From: a virus
IMG/VR virus record: IMGVR_UViG_3300016457_000999
Span: 1 to 45,244 of that record
Length of the DNA: 45,244 nucleotides
Strand: one strand, 5' to 3'
Shown here: positions 6,629 through 14,143 of the stretch, one piece after another
Numbering within the stretch: position 1 is the stretch's first letter
Layout of the letters: each line of letters starts with the position of its first letter
Position numbers and translations under genes: made by a program
Notes under the pieces: model-generated
Databases searched by the model: none
The model's input: the letters and a program-made list of their open reading frames with translations, nothing else
What the model was told of the DNA's origin: nothing

Positions 6629-7516
6629 CTAATCCCACCCCATCGCGGCCGCCACCCTTTTCCTGAGCATCTGAGGGGTGGGATGCAGGTATCTTTCTCG
6701 TATGGTTTCCACCTTGTCCCCCAGGAGGAAAGCCAGATCTTCGATGCGCATGTTGCCCTCATAAAACAGATATGTCGCGGTGTAATGTCGGAAGGTATGC
6801 GGGCCTCGACCATCCTTTCCGTTTTTGAGGCCTAGGTCTTTGAGCATTTGGGTGATCGTGGCCTTAATCCTGGAGACATCGGGGAAAAGGCGGTTATGGT
6901 GATTGAATAGGGTATCCGAAAGCCTGCCTGAAATCTGTTTAAGTAACTCCCGTGTTTTTTCTGAGAAAAAGACAGGCCTTGGCTCGGTTTTCCCCTGGAT
7001 AAAAACATGTTTTTCTTTCAAGTGGATGTCCTCCGGCTGAATGTCTGAGATCTCCCCTACCCTGGCACCGGTCTCGATCAGGAGACGAACGATTACCTTG
7101 TATTTGAGGCTATCACCATTCACATTGGCGAACCGGTATTCCAGACATTTTTCGATTTCATCTTCTGTAAACCACCGGTCCAGGTGTTTCTTTTTATTCT
7201 CCTGCCGGGCCTTATTAGATATTTTGTAGGTGAAATCTACAGGGTGACCAGCCCATTTAAGAAAAATCTTGGTGCAGGTGAGATATTGTTGGATGGATTT
7301 TTCCGATAATTTTTGTTGCTCAAGATAATGGGAAAATGCCTTAAATTCTTCGGATAATACCAGCAGGGGGTTTTCTGTGGTAATTGGAACACTTTGGGTT
7401 CTGTTTATTTCGATAAATGTTTTGCAGTGATTTAAAGCATGCCTGTAAAGCTCCCGTGTCGCCTTTGCCAAGCCCTTTACCTCGGGCGATTCCAGGTACT
7501 TCTGGATTGTGTTCAT
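6629..7516 (-). CDS. int: Tyrosine recombinase/phage integrase
   Basis: A 295-residue integrase from the ATG at 7516, which has AAAGGAG at proper spacing; a longer frame from 7576 lacks one. The N-terminal SAM-like core-binding domain covers ~1-130. The catalytic domain shows the first Arg in LLIETGARVGEISDI, the HxxR box in PHTFRHYTATYLF, and the nucleophile Tyr in LLGDKVETIRERYLHP. It lacks the extra segment of integron integrases, so it is a phage-type enzyme and not IntI. It should integrate the element, plausibly at the tRNA-Val fragment near 150-208. Confidence 0.9.
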   Translation of the reverse strand: MNTIQKYLESPEVKGLAKATRELYRHALNHCKTFIEINRTQSVPITTENPLLVLSEEFKAFSHYLEQQKLSEKSIQQYLTCTKIFLKWAGHPVDFTYKISNKARQENKKKHLDRWFTEDEIEKCLEYRFANVNGDSLKYKVIVRLLIETGARVGEISDIQPEDIHLKEKHVFIQGKTEPRPVFFSEKTRELLKQISGRLSDTLFNHHNRLFPDVSRIKATITQMLKDLGLKNGKDGRGPHTFRHYTATYLFYEGNMRIEDLAFLLGDKVETIRERYLHPTPQMLRKRVAAAMGWD

Positions 7517-7517
7517 G

Positions 7518-7739
7518 CTACGCTCCTTTCTCAATAAAATATGCCTTCCCACTACGACTTTTATAGCCTTTTGCATTCAATTGACCTTGTAGCTTTTTCC
7601 AAAGAGAATTAAACCCGTAGGGGACATAAGCTATCCACTGCAGGCCCGATTCTGTTAAAGCCATCTCTTCTTCTCTCTTTAAGGGTGGTTCTTCAAGACA
7701 CTGGTAGCGTAAGGATACGTCTTCCAGTTCCCAGACCAC
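7518..7739 (-). CDS. Small protein upstream of integrase
   Basis: 73 residues from a GTG start, with the integrase RBS lying in its 3' end. Adjacent small genes upstream of phage integrases are often excisionases, but no helix-turn-helix or Xis motif can be recognised. The segment LQWIAYVPYGFNSLWKKLQGQL could form a short DNA-binding helix. Function unknown. Confidence 0.5.
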   Translation of the reverse strand: MVWELEDVSLRYQCLEEPPLKREEEMALTESGLQWIAYVPYGFNSLWKKLQGQLNAKGYKSRSGKAYFIEKGA

Positions 7740-7792
7740 CAGGTTTTTTTATTAAACCGCAGCCCCTCAAATTGATCAGCGAGCTTACTCAT

Positions 7793-8254
7793 TCAGTGCT
7801 TCACCGCCTTTCTGGATTGAGCTAAATCCTCCTGAACATTCTCATAAATCTCGAAAATAACCCCCTGCACTTTCTTCCTATCACCTATCCCGGGAAAGAT
7901 GCAGTTGGGATCGATCCCGAAGGCCACAAGCAGGTTGGCCACCTTGGCCATGCAGGACATGCAAATTTTGGTTTTGTTCGGATAGTCAAAGGGTTCCGCA
8001 TTACCATCAATGGACCGGTCACAGAAATAGCACCCCTTGGGCTGGGCCTCGTCGTACATCCGGTCGATCAGTTCAAAAAATGGGGCGTCCTTGTAGTCAA
8101 GCTCCCCGTCCAGGCCCTGCTCAATTTCTTTAGCGAATTGTCCGGCGATAAACTTCATGATACTGCCCACCTGTTCGTCGGGCAGATTCGCTAAGACCTG
8201 TTTGGCCTCTTCAATGTATTTCGGGGTGAGTTTTGTTACTTTTTCATTGGGCAT
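7793..8254 (-). CDS. Zinc-binding hypothetical protein
   Basis: 153 residues. A helical N-terminal half (EEAKQVLANLPDEQVGSIMKFIAG) leads to a four-Cys site, CYFCDRS...KICMSCMAKV, about 20 residues apart, suggesting a zinc ribbon. The start follows AAGGAGG. A (TTA)n microsatellite lies just upstream at 8267-8283. Function unknown. Confidence 0.7.
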   Translation of the reverse strand: MPNEKVTKLTPKYIEEAKQVLANLPDEQVGSIMKFIAGQFAKEIEQGLDGELDYKDAPFFELIDRMYDEAQPKGCYFCDRSIDGNAEPFDYPNKTKICMSCMAKVANLLVAFGIDPNCIFPGIGDRKKVQGVIFEIYENVQEDLAQSRKAVKH

Positions 8255-8279
8255 TTGGACCTCCTTATTATTATTATTA

Positions 8280-8601
8280 TTATTTATTTTTTTCCCATGC
8301 TTTCAGGCAAGGGATTTTGGCAACCCGCCTGTATTTTAGAGCCCGGGTAAATTGAAGGCCAGCTTGCGTCCAGACGGCGAAAGTCCAGTCACCTACACCA
8401 TCCGGTAGCATGTCGCATTGTTCGATAGTGAGATGCATGGCAAATGGGGCGTCGGAAAAATCCTCGAAAAGAATTTCTGGTGTGTGTTGGTGGATTTTCG
8501 GTCAGATAGGTAAGGCTATCTAACAAATCCTGTCCAACAAAGAGCCAGCTTTTGTTATATTTTTTCATTATTCTTTCAATTGCATTTCTGTAACGTTCCA
8601 T
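8280..8601 (-). pseudogene. Hypothetical gene with frameshift in GT run
   Basis: The ATG at 8601 (behind a GGGGGGAAAG RBS) encodes MERYRNAIERIMKKYNKSWLFVGQ... and reaches about 8490. From there the coding signal continues in another frame as PEILFEDFSDAPFAMHL...DGVGDWTFAVW to TAA at 8280-8282. In the original frame the sequence degenerates and stops at 8389. The switch falls in the short GT-rich run GGTGTGTGTTGGTGG (8479-8493), so a one-base slip in sequencing, a real mutation or phase variation would each explain it. Function unknown. Confidence 0.6.
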
Positions 8602-8640
8602 CTTTCCCCCCTCCCTTCCCGCCGTGGCGGGGTAACAGTG

Positions 8641-9108
8641 TTAATCTCGTGTCCTCCTAACCTCCCCACTGTCAAAAACAAATCTACCGCCAGTAATCTC
8701 GTAAAGCATCACGGAGACCTTTGCGGCACTCAGTGCCCAGTAGCACCAATGTGCCCCTTGACTTGTATCGCCCATCTCTATATCAAGCTGGTTTTCGCAT
8801 TGTTTTCTGCGCAACTCCAAGTCATATGGCAAAGTAAACCGTCTTTGCGGATCTTGAGACAAATACAGTCTGATAAAATCTATCTCAGCGTCAGACATTA
8901 TTTTTTTACTTGCCCAGGCTACAACAAACTCACCTGCCAGCATCGGCGGCAGGTCATCGCCAAAAACTTCGCATGCCTCTTTGGATGCAGGTAATGCGTC
9001 CGATGGCATGTAATCGCCGGTTGGACCGGTTAAAATACCCAGCCCATAGCTACTAAGCGGGTGCTCAGTCGTCAACATGTAGTCTGTTCCGTTGAACTTA
9101 ATTTCCAT
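8641..9108 (-). CDS. Hypothetical phage protein, 155 aa
   Basis: An acidic 155-residue protein with no recognised domain (YGLGILTGPTGDYMPSDALPAS, then KKIMSDAEIDFIRLYLSQDPQRRF). The start ATG follows GAAGGAG, which is part of a 21-bp intergenic repeat shared with the gene starting at 9352. Function unknown. Confidence 0.65.
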   Translation of the reverse strand: MEIKFNGTDYMLTTEHPLSSYGLGILTGPTGDYMPSDALPASKEACEVFGDDLPPMLAGEFVVAWASKKIMSDAEIDFIRLYLSQDPQRRFTLPYDLELRRKQCENQLDIEMGDTSQGAHWCYWALSAAKVSVMLYEITGGRFVFDSGEVRRTRD

Positions 9109-9115
9109 AGTTTCA

Positions 9116-9170
9116 CTCCTTCGCCCTTCCGGACTGTGATTCGAGTTCCCGGGATGCGCCGGTACACTAA
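9116..9170 (-). repeat. Intergenic repeat copy 1
   Basis: Two shared parts meet here. Bases 9116-9136 (CTCCTTCGCCCTTCCGGACTG on +) recur exactly at 9359-9379. Bases 9129-9170, with GTGATTCGAGTTCCC and GCGCCGGT, recur with about five differences at 9751-9790. On the - strand the block spans the stop codon of one gene and the RBS of the next. Confidence 0.7.
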
Positions 9171-9352
9171 CTGATAATGTTGGCGACCTCTACTTGCTCG
9201 CCATTCGACAGGATGATGAAATCATCATCCCCGTCTTGGATCTCGATAGTTAGGGCGGGGTCTTTATCCGCCTCCGCCCAACCTCTGTTTTTTGGTAGGT
9301 TGAAGAGGATTTTCTCCCCCTCAACCTCGTGAAAGAATTGGTATGTTTTCAT
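9167..9352 (-). CDS. Hypothetical protein, 61 aa
   Basis: A 61-residue acidic protein (ALTIEIQDGDDDFIILSNGEQ) with alternating hydrophobic residues suggestive of a small beta fold. Its stop codon lies within one intergenic repeat and its RBS within another (9359-9379). Function unknown. Confidence 0.6.
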   Translation of the reverse strand: MKTYQFFHEVEGEKILFNLPKNRGWAEADKDPALTIEIQDGDDDFIILSNGEQVEVANIIS

Positions 9353-9358
9353 TTCCCT

Positions 9359-9379
9359 CTCCTTCGCCCTTCCGGACTG
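9359..9379 (-). repeat. Intergenic repeat copy 2 (21 bp)
   Basis: Exact copy of 9116-9136. On the - strand it ends in the RBS GAAGGAG of the 61-aa gene. Confidence 0.7.
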
Positions 9380-9381
9380 GC

Positions 9382-9720
9382 TTAGACTATTTTGACCCCT
9401 TTGACCCCTCGATTTGCGATTTCCACCAGTAAATCATCGGTCGAAAAACTGGCGAGCGGATTTTCGGTTGTTTTGACCGGCACACTATCTGGCACGGCAA
9501 TCCGCTTCCCTTTATTTTCCGCGATATCCGCGGCTAATTTGTAGCGGTCTTCCCTCTGTGCCCTGGGATCGCCCGATTTCTCCCACTGCTCGACCAACCA
9601 GCAAGCCATGCAGTCCATCCCGGCGGCGCGGGCTACCTGAGCATCCCTCCCGCTTTGTTTGCCGTATAACTGCATTGACCCTACATGTCCACATGCCCAT
9701 TTTGTTTCTGTCCATGCCAT
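9382..9720 (-). CDS. Zinc-binding phage protein, 112 aa
   Basis: 112 residues beginning MAWTETKWACGHVGSMQLYGK, a pattern common in small phage proteins with an N-terminal CGH and a second pair in MDCMACW, which would make a zinc site. A strong AAGGAGG site precedes the ATG. Function unknown. Confidence 0.65.
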   Translation of the reverse strand: MAWTETKWACGHVGSMQLYGKQSGRDAQVARAAGMDCMACWLVEQWEKSGDPRAQREDRYKLAADIAENKGKRIAVPDSVPVKTTENPLASFSTDDLLVEIANRGVKGVKIV

Positions 9721-9750
9721 AATTTTTCCTCCTTTTTTTACCGGTGTTAG

Positions 9751-9790
9751 CCGGCTGTGATTCGAGTTCCCCGGTTGCGCCGGTGCGCTA
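9751..9790 (-). repeat. Intergenic repeat copy 3
   Basis: Imperfect copy of 9129-9170. It contains an inverted repeat (TTAGCCGGC against GCCGGTGCGCTAA) and again sits between the stop of one leftward gene and the RBS of the next. Confidence 0.6.
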
Positions 9791-9795
9791 ATTAT

Positions 9796-9930
9796 TTACC
9801 ATTTTCTCTTCATCTCGTATTTGCGGGCGTATTCATTCCTGGCCGCAATTTGCTCCGCGTCATACGCCCTTTCGATCTCCCTAATCTGTGCTTGGGTATA
9901 TCCCAAGCGGGAGAGGTTCCCTTGTCGGGT
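9796..9930 (-). pseudogene. 5'-truncated gene remnant next to omega-RNA
   Basis: The - strand frame encodes a helical C-terminal piece, LGYTQAQIREIERAYDAEQI then AARNEYARKYEMKRKW, and ends in TAA at 9796-9798. Upstream it runs into TGA at 9931-9933 inside the omega-RNA-like element, with no ATG or GTG and no RBS. The simplest reading is a gene whose 5' end was lost when the element inserted. Confidence 0.5.
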
Positions 9931-10036
9931 TCAGGGACTGAAACCTACGCTAAGCAAAAAAGAGGTAAGGCGTCTGTTAGTAATCAGAGTCTATGACCCT
10001 CGAAGCCCACGCACTTTAGTCGTGGGTAGTTCACAC
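9920..10036 (+). ncRNA. HEARO/IscB omega-RNA-like element, standalone
   Basis: The + strand carries a block that I recognise as resembling the conserved 3' part of IscB-associated HEARO RNAs: CTGAAACCTACGCTAAGC, then TTAGTAATCAGAGTCTATGA, then CCCTCGAAGCCCACG. The terminal hairpin pairs CCCACG (10006-10011) with CGTGGG (10021-10026) and is followed by TAGTTCAC. It is antisense to the surrounding leftward genes and no iscB or transposase is in the window, so it would be a standalone copy acting in trans or a relic. In IscB systems the guide lies just 5' of the scaffold, here within about 9900-9920. Identification is from motif memory and needs a covariance search. Confidence 0.5.
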
Positions 10037-10044
10037 CCCCATGT

Positions 10045-10212
10045 TTAAAGTTCAACGTTTTTCCTAATGTCTTTGTAGTGGAAGCATACGATATGCCCAT
10101 ACTTTAAGTGGAGAATGCAGAACCCTTTTTTCATGCCCTTGGGATGACGCTCGATCCTAACGACATCAACTTTTTCAGGGTTTCCATTGTGGTCACAAGT
10201 GCATAATTTCAT
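10045..10212 (-). CDS. 55-aa hypothetical protein
   Basis: A complete small gene with AAGGAG seven bases upstream of its ATG. The product starts MKLCTCDHNGNPEKVDVVRI and has a CTCDH motif plus a second Cys/His pair near the end (YGHIVCFHYKD), possibly one zinc site. Its stop is nine bases from the omega-RNA-like element. The 167 bases upstream hold no gene, only a weak AT-rich hairpin at 10255-10272. Confidence 0.6.
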   Translation of the reverse strand: MKLCTCDHNGNPEKVDVVRIERHPKGMKKGFCILHLKYGHIVCFHYKDIRKNVEL

Positions 10213-10379
10213 CTATCTTCTCCTTATCTTACGTTTATAAACAAAAAAGTTGGTAAAAATCTAATGATTTTTCATCCCCCCACCCTATTACACATCAGGC
10301 ACGCAAAAATACAACCACAGCCTTAAAAAAGTTTGATATAGTTTCTTCCGATACGACACATCGGTTTTGGCAGGCTCTT

Positions 10380-12071
10380 TCAAAAAAGTTCTTGTTGGGA
10401 CATCTTTTCCTCTTCTGGTTCTGGCGCGTCGGTTCCGGCCATATATTCCTCAATCAGCGGTACCGTTGTTGTTTTTCCGAATAAAGGCTGTCTCAGGTTT
10501 GCGTTATAAGACTTTTGGCCCTCAAAAGACTCGACCACAGCCTGTTCTTCCATGGGAAGATCATGATAGGGCGTTTGCCCATAATCGCATGGAAGCCAAT
10601 TTTTCCCGACGCAAGCGGCCACATTGAAGCGTCTTAGAATATTCTCATCGTTGAAGGTGAAGTGGATGGTCCCCTTCTTGTAGCAGTCCATCTTGAAGTA
10701 GGTGCTCTCAATCCCGGTGTTGCCCTCACCCTGTTCAAAGGCATGGGTAATGGCCTCGGCTATGGAATAGTACCCGTTCATCCCATCGAAATAGTTCATA
10801 ACTTTGTCAATGTCATTGAGCAGGGGGACTGCATCCCAAGCCAATTTCCACCCTTCATTGAAGGAGTCCATGAAAGGTCCCCAATATCCCGCATGAATTG
10901 GAATAATTACTTTCTTGTTTACTTTAAATGCTTTATTCGTTCTCCACCCGTTGTAGTAATGGATATTCTGCTCATCAGGTTTATCCGGGTCCCAGGCGTG
11001 TTTTTCTGTGAATACCTTGAAAATTTCAAGCACCGCCTCCATCAACGTTTGTTCATAGCTACCGATTAGATTTAATATGAATGTCCGAATGTTATTCTCT
11101 GTGAAGTCCATAGCGGATTGATGCGCTACCTTGTGGTCAAACTCTTTTTGTTTCGATGTGGTCATCCGTTTTGTAACCTCTGGTAGCTCAAGACATTTTC
11201 GCCAGAAGGTTTTACGGACGGCTTTCAGCATAGCATTTGAATGATATTGCATCCTTGCTGTGAGGTCCGTGCCAGATGATGCATATTTGTCTGCTTCTTG
11301 ATTAAGGCCAATCCATTGACCGATCTTCCGGTAATTCCGGAAGTATCCGACAATGGTTTCCGTGCCGATCCGCACGACCTCATTATATTCTGCAACCATT
11401 TCTTCGACTTTCCGGCCGGTGGAAACCTCATATTTTTCCTCGAATCTTTCCCCAGGAGCCTCTGCCTTGTCGTCACATCCGGCGAAAAGGTCAGCCTCCA
11501 CTTTACGCGCGACTTTTATATTGACAAGCGCCACCTCCACCCCGGTCGGTCTCTCAGCATCTTTGAATGCCCCTGGGATATACTCAATCTCAGCGCCAAG
11601 CTCCTCCAGCTTTTGCACAAGCTCTTTTCTGGTATTTGTATATGGGTTTCGGAGGGTCTCAGCATTCAGCAGAAAAATGATCTGCCCGCGGTAAAGGATT
11701 TCAATTGCTTTCAGGAGATGCTTATGCCCTGCATCGAACGGGGGATTTGCAATGATAAGATCGAACTTGTCCGGCCCCGAATAGGCCAGAAAATCAGAGT
11801 CGATAACCTTGACACCTTTCCCGCGAAGGGTGGCGCGAAGGTCGGGATCAATTTCGATAGCAGAGATGTTCCGGAAGGTGCCATTGCCGGAAAAACCATC
11901 ATATCGACCCTTATTTAGTGCCTCAATAAGATCTCCCTTCCCAGCGGACGGTTCCAATATCGTCATATCGTAAATGGAAACATCCTTATCTTCAAGGTCA
12001 ATCTTGGCAACCATCCGGGTTGCCAGGTCCGGAGGAGTTGGGTAAAAGGTTTTGTTCTTCAGCATGGTCAT
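10380..12071 (-). CDS. DNA adenine methyltransferase with DUF4942-like C-terminus
   Basis: A 563-residue two-part protein. The N-terminal half is a class I AdoMet methyltransferase: motif I is LEPSAGKG (39-46), the acidic AdoMet-ribose contact is AIEIDPDL, and the catalytic NPPF is at 109-112, indicating N6-adenine methylation. The C-terminal half (LTARMQYHSN..., HYYNGWRTNKAFKVNKKVII, NEGWKLAWDAV) resembles DUF4942, often fused to such enzymes in phages. The last residues are QQELF, matching the QxxLF pattern of sliding-clamp-binding peptides, and a clamp gene lies at 22230-23522. It overlaps the upstream gene by 74 bases. Confidence 0.8.
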   Translation of the reverse strand: MTMLKNKTFYPTPPDLATRMVAKIDLEDKDVSIYDMTILEPSAGKGDLIEALNKGRYDGFSGNGTFRNISAIEIDPDLRATLRGKGVKVIDSDFLAYSGPDKFDLIIANPPFDAGHKHLLKAIEILYRGQIIFLLNAETLRNPYTNTRKELVQKLEELGAEIEYIPGAFKDAERPTGVEVALVNIKVARKVEADLFAGCDDKAEAPGERFEEKYEVSTGRKVEEMVAEYNEVVRIGTETIVGYFRNYRKIGQWIGLNQEADKYASSGTDLTARMQYHSNAMLKAVRKTFWRKCLELPEVTKRMTTSKQKEFDHKVAHQSAMDFTENNIRTFILNLIGSYEQTLMEAVLEIFKVFTEKHAWDPDKPDEQNIHYYNGWRTNKAFKVNKKVIIPIHAGYWGPFMDSFNEGWKLAWDAVPLLNDIDKVMNYFDGMNGYYSIAEAITHAFEQGEGNTGIESTYFKMDCYKKGTIHFTFNDENILRRFNVAACVGKNWLPCDYGQTPYHDLPMEEQAVVESFEGQKSYNANLRQPLFGKTTTVPLIEEYMAGTDAPEPEEEKMSQQELF

Positions 12072-12528
12072 TGTGAAGCCCCCTTAATAGGTAATTGGGT
12101 TGATGCCCCTGGAAAACTGCGATAACCTTAAATTCTTCAGGGTCAATGTTGCCATGGTTTGCATTGGAAGCCTTTTTCTGGACATTTTCTATGGCTTCGC
12201 CAGCATCCTTAGCCATGGTATGCTCAAAATAGATTTCGGGACTTTCGATAGGCCATTCCCCTGGAGGGTAAAGCAGGATCACGGAATAGGGTAGGATCTC
12301 AACCACTGCCTCCACCTCTTCCCCGGTTTCGACATTGATATTGCATCCGCATTCAGCACATCTTGCGTTTCCGTGCCAGTCTGTTCCTCCGCAATAGTCT
12401 TTGAGCGATTGGATTGTGCTAATACTTCCATCATCATCAATTACGGACAGGTACTTGCATTGGTCATGTGCATCACACAGGACCTCGAATTCTTTGCAAC
12501 CACACTTAGGGCATAATCGTTTCATCAC
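11998..12528 (-). CDS. Zinc-ribbon hypothetical protein, 176 aa
   Basis: 176 residues with CPKCGCKEFEVLC at the N-terminus and CAECGCNI about 45 residues later, a typical two-CxxC zinc ribbon. The middle and C-terminal parts (AVVEILPYSVILLYPP, EEFKVIAVFQGH) are unknown. The tail overlaps the methyltransferase start by 74 bases, so the two are co-translated. Confidence 0.65.
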   Translation of the reverse strand: MMKRLCPKCGCKEFEVLCDAHDQCKYLSVIDDDGSISTIQSLKDYCGGTDWHGNARCAECGCNINVETGEEVEAVVEILPYSVILLYPPGEWPIESPEIYFEHTMAKDAGEAIENVQKKASNANHGNIDPEEFKVIAVFQGHQPNYLLRGLHNDHAEEQNLLPNSSGPGNPDGCQD

Positions 12529-12548
12529 GTTCTCCTTCCATTACAGAT

Positions 12549-12779
12549 TTAATCTCTCAGCAAAGCATACTGAAAGCGTTCATGTTTTCTAATTGCCCGC
12601 TCCTCATTGAGCACGATTACAGGCATAACGAGTGTCGCGGCGGTCAGATATTTATGGGCGGTGCTTCGGCTGATCGCGCATTCATCCATTACATCATATG
12701 CCGTTATTGATTTCCGCCCCTGCAACATGTTGACAATTGTAAAAGCCTTTTCCATGACGCCCGATACAGGATGTGGCAT
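12549..12779 (-). CDS. Small winged-helix/HTH protein
   Basis: 76 residues with a recognisable helix-turn-helix, KSITAYDVMDECAISRSTAH followed by KYLTAATL. The spacing fits a winged-helix DNA-binding domain (recognition helix SRSTAHKYL). A role as a local transcription regulator is likely. The target is unknown. Confidence 0.6.
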   Translation of the reverse strand: MPHPVSGVMEKAFTIVNMLQGRKSITAYDVMDECAISRSTAHKYLTAATLVMPVIVLNEERAIRKHERFQYALLRD

Positions 12780-12790
12780 TGCGTTTCCTC

Positions 12791-13111
12791 CTATTCAAAT
12801 AAGCTAAATTGTGTAGGGCTTTTCGCCCTGGCCTTTTTCGCATCTCCTTTGATTGCCCGGTGGGTTTCCATGGTGCCTTCAGGAACGGGGGCCTTTGGTT
12901 CCCAAAAAAGTCTTTCCCGAGGATCTGCATTCATGCACGTTTTGCACGGCTGCACTTTCCCGTAATGCTTGCAGTCAAGACAGTGCCTCGATTGTTCTTT
13001 CAGTGCTGTCCTTGCGGCCTCGCATTGTTCGTCAGTGTAAGTACATTTTTTGCAGGTTGATGGATAGACCATCGTTTCTTTGATAGGGCAGAGGATCAGT
13101 GGTTCATCCAT
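12791..13111 (-). CDS. Cys-rich protein with C-terminal clamp-binding-like motif
   Basis: 106 residues with eight cysteines in CxxC-like pairs (CKKC, CLDC, CKTC and singles), suggesting two zinc sites. The C-terminus ends ...SPTQFSLFE. QFSLF is one residue from the bacterial beta-clamp-binding consensus QL(S/D)LF and sits at the extreme terminus, as in many clamp partners. It may bring a zinc protein to the replication fork. Confidence 0.65.
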   Translation of the reverse strand: MDEPLILCPIKETMVYPSTCKKCTYTDEQCEAARTALKEQSRHCLDCKHYGKVQPCKTCMNADPRERLFWEPKAPVPEGTMETHRAIKGDAKKARAKSPTQFSLFE

Positions 13112-13117
13112 GGTTCT

Positions 13118-13330
13118 TTACTCCTCATAAACGAATGGGTTTATCTTTCCTTCGGCATAAAGCTTTTCCATGCGTTCTTGCTGTATTTTGACCGGACAGT
13201 TTTTCGTGTGTTTAGGCAAAGTTTCCCCACAAGCCCCGCATTTATAGATCCCGGTATCTTCTTCCATGATTTTTTTCATGCGCAGGATGTCCGCCTTCGG
13301 GTCAGAATCTTTGTCATTCCATGTTACCAT
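13118..13330 (-). CDS. Zinc-finger hypothetical protein, 70 aa
   Basis: 70 residues with YKCGACGETLPKHTKNCPVK, a compact C-x2-C...H-x3-C site. Charged helices surround it. It sits in the same closely packed leftward run, seven bases from the next gene. Function unknown. Confidence 0.6.
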   Translation of the reverse strand: MVTWNDKDSDPKADILRMKKIMEEDTGIYKCGACGETLPKHTKNCPVKIQQERMEKLYAEGKINPFVYEE

Positions 13331-13331
13331 A

Positions 13332-13721
13332 TTACAACCTCTTGTTAGAGCAGGAAGTCACCCTCATCATATGCGTTTTTTCTTTTCTTGCCCTAAGCCC
13401 CGCCGCGGCCTTTCTCTTTAGCTCAGGGGAAAGAGACGCAAAGTCGTATTCTTTTCCGTCCTTGAAGGCCCGGGCTTTTATGCAGCAGCCGGTGCCGATA
13501 CCAAAAAGCTTTCTTCGTAGATCCGGAGCCAGGAGCTTTCCCCTATCAAAAGGATCATACTTAAAAGATGCGACAAGCGTGCATGTGGCTTCATCACCAT
13601 CAAAGAATAAAGCCAGGCAGGGGTCAGCTTTTGATATCTCAAAATAACTCATACCAACCGGGCATGTTTCCGTAAGACAGCAAAACCCGCACCGACAGCA
13701 TGGATTAGGATATGTTTCCAT
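13332..13721 (-). CDS. YkgJ-like Cys-cluster protein
   Basis: 129 residues from the ATG at 13721, which has a GGGAGG site; a longer frame to 13790 lacks one and would overlap the upstream gene more deeply. The N-terminal CCRCGFCC motif, CPVG, and later cysteines resemble the YkgJ/UPF0153 zinc- or iron-binding cluster family. Function in phages is unknown. It overlaps the upstream gene by 17 bases. Confidence 0.6.
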   Translation of the reverse strand: METYPNPCCRCGFCCLTETCPVGMSYFEISKADPCLALFFDGDEATCTLVASFKYDPFDRGKLLAPDLRRKLFGIGTGCCIKARAFKDGKEYDFASLSPELKRKAAAGLRARKEKTHMMRVTSCSNKRL

Positions 13722-13911
13722 TATTATCCCTCCCAAACACTTCCTTTTCAGAATGCCCGCAAGCAATCGCATCGCCCTGTATCTCATCAATCAAGAAGAT
13801 CAGGCCATGCAGTATAGGGAACCTGTCAGCGCATTCCATGAGGCTACGTTTTTGCTCTTGAAGTGTGGCGTAGTCTGTTGCTTTAAGATCGGAATTGATT
13901 TTACTGTTCAT
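13705..13911 (-). CDS. Hypothetical protein, 68 aa
   Basis: 68 residues, helical and acidic (ATDYATLQEQKRSLMECADR). Overlaps both neighbours (11 bases upstream, 17 downstream), typical of coupled phage genes. Function unknown. Confidence 0.5.
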   Translation of the reverse strand: MNSKINSDLKATDYATLQEQKRSLMECADRFPILHGLIFLIDEIQGDAIACGHSEKEVFGRDNNGNIS

Positions 13912-14143
13912 CAGTTATAGCCTCCAAATGAATAGCTTCTGTGACCTGGACTGTTCCGGGCCCATTGCCCTCTTGGTCTCTCAATATCCACACAACTTTT
14001 TCTTTTCTATCGGGCAGCTTGACTTTAAAGCCACAATCTATCTCGCCGAAATCATTTACAGGTGCCTTCACGAGGCCCGTTATTGTGCCCCCAACAAGCT
14101 TACCCAATTCCATCAAGGTGTATTTGCTATCAATGCTCATCAC
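13901..14143 (-). CDS. Hypothetical protein, 80 aa
   Basis: 80 residues, beta-rich (GLVKAPVNDFGEIDCGFKVK, EKVVWILRDQEGNGPGTVQV), possibly a small OB- or SH3-like barrel. Overlaps the preceding and following genes. Function unknown. Confidence 0.5.
   Translation of the reverse strand: MMSIDSKYTLMELGKLVGGTITGLVKAPVNDFGEIDCGFKVKLPDRKEKVVWILRDQEGNGPGTVQVTEAIHLEAITDEQ

Noticed and set aside
6629-7516. Integrase as the integron IntI for the attC-like array
   Set aside because: It lacks the additional segment that marks integron integrases and has the ordinary XerC/phage layout. It lies on the opposite strand beyond several unrelated genes.
9751-9790. Intergenic repeat as a further attC site
   Set aside because: GTTAGCC and GGCTAAC strings are present but in the wrong order and spacing, and no extrahelical-base arm pairing can be drawn.
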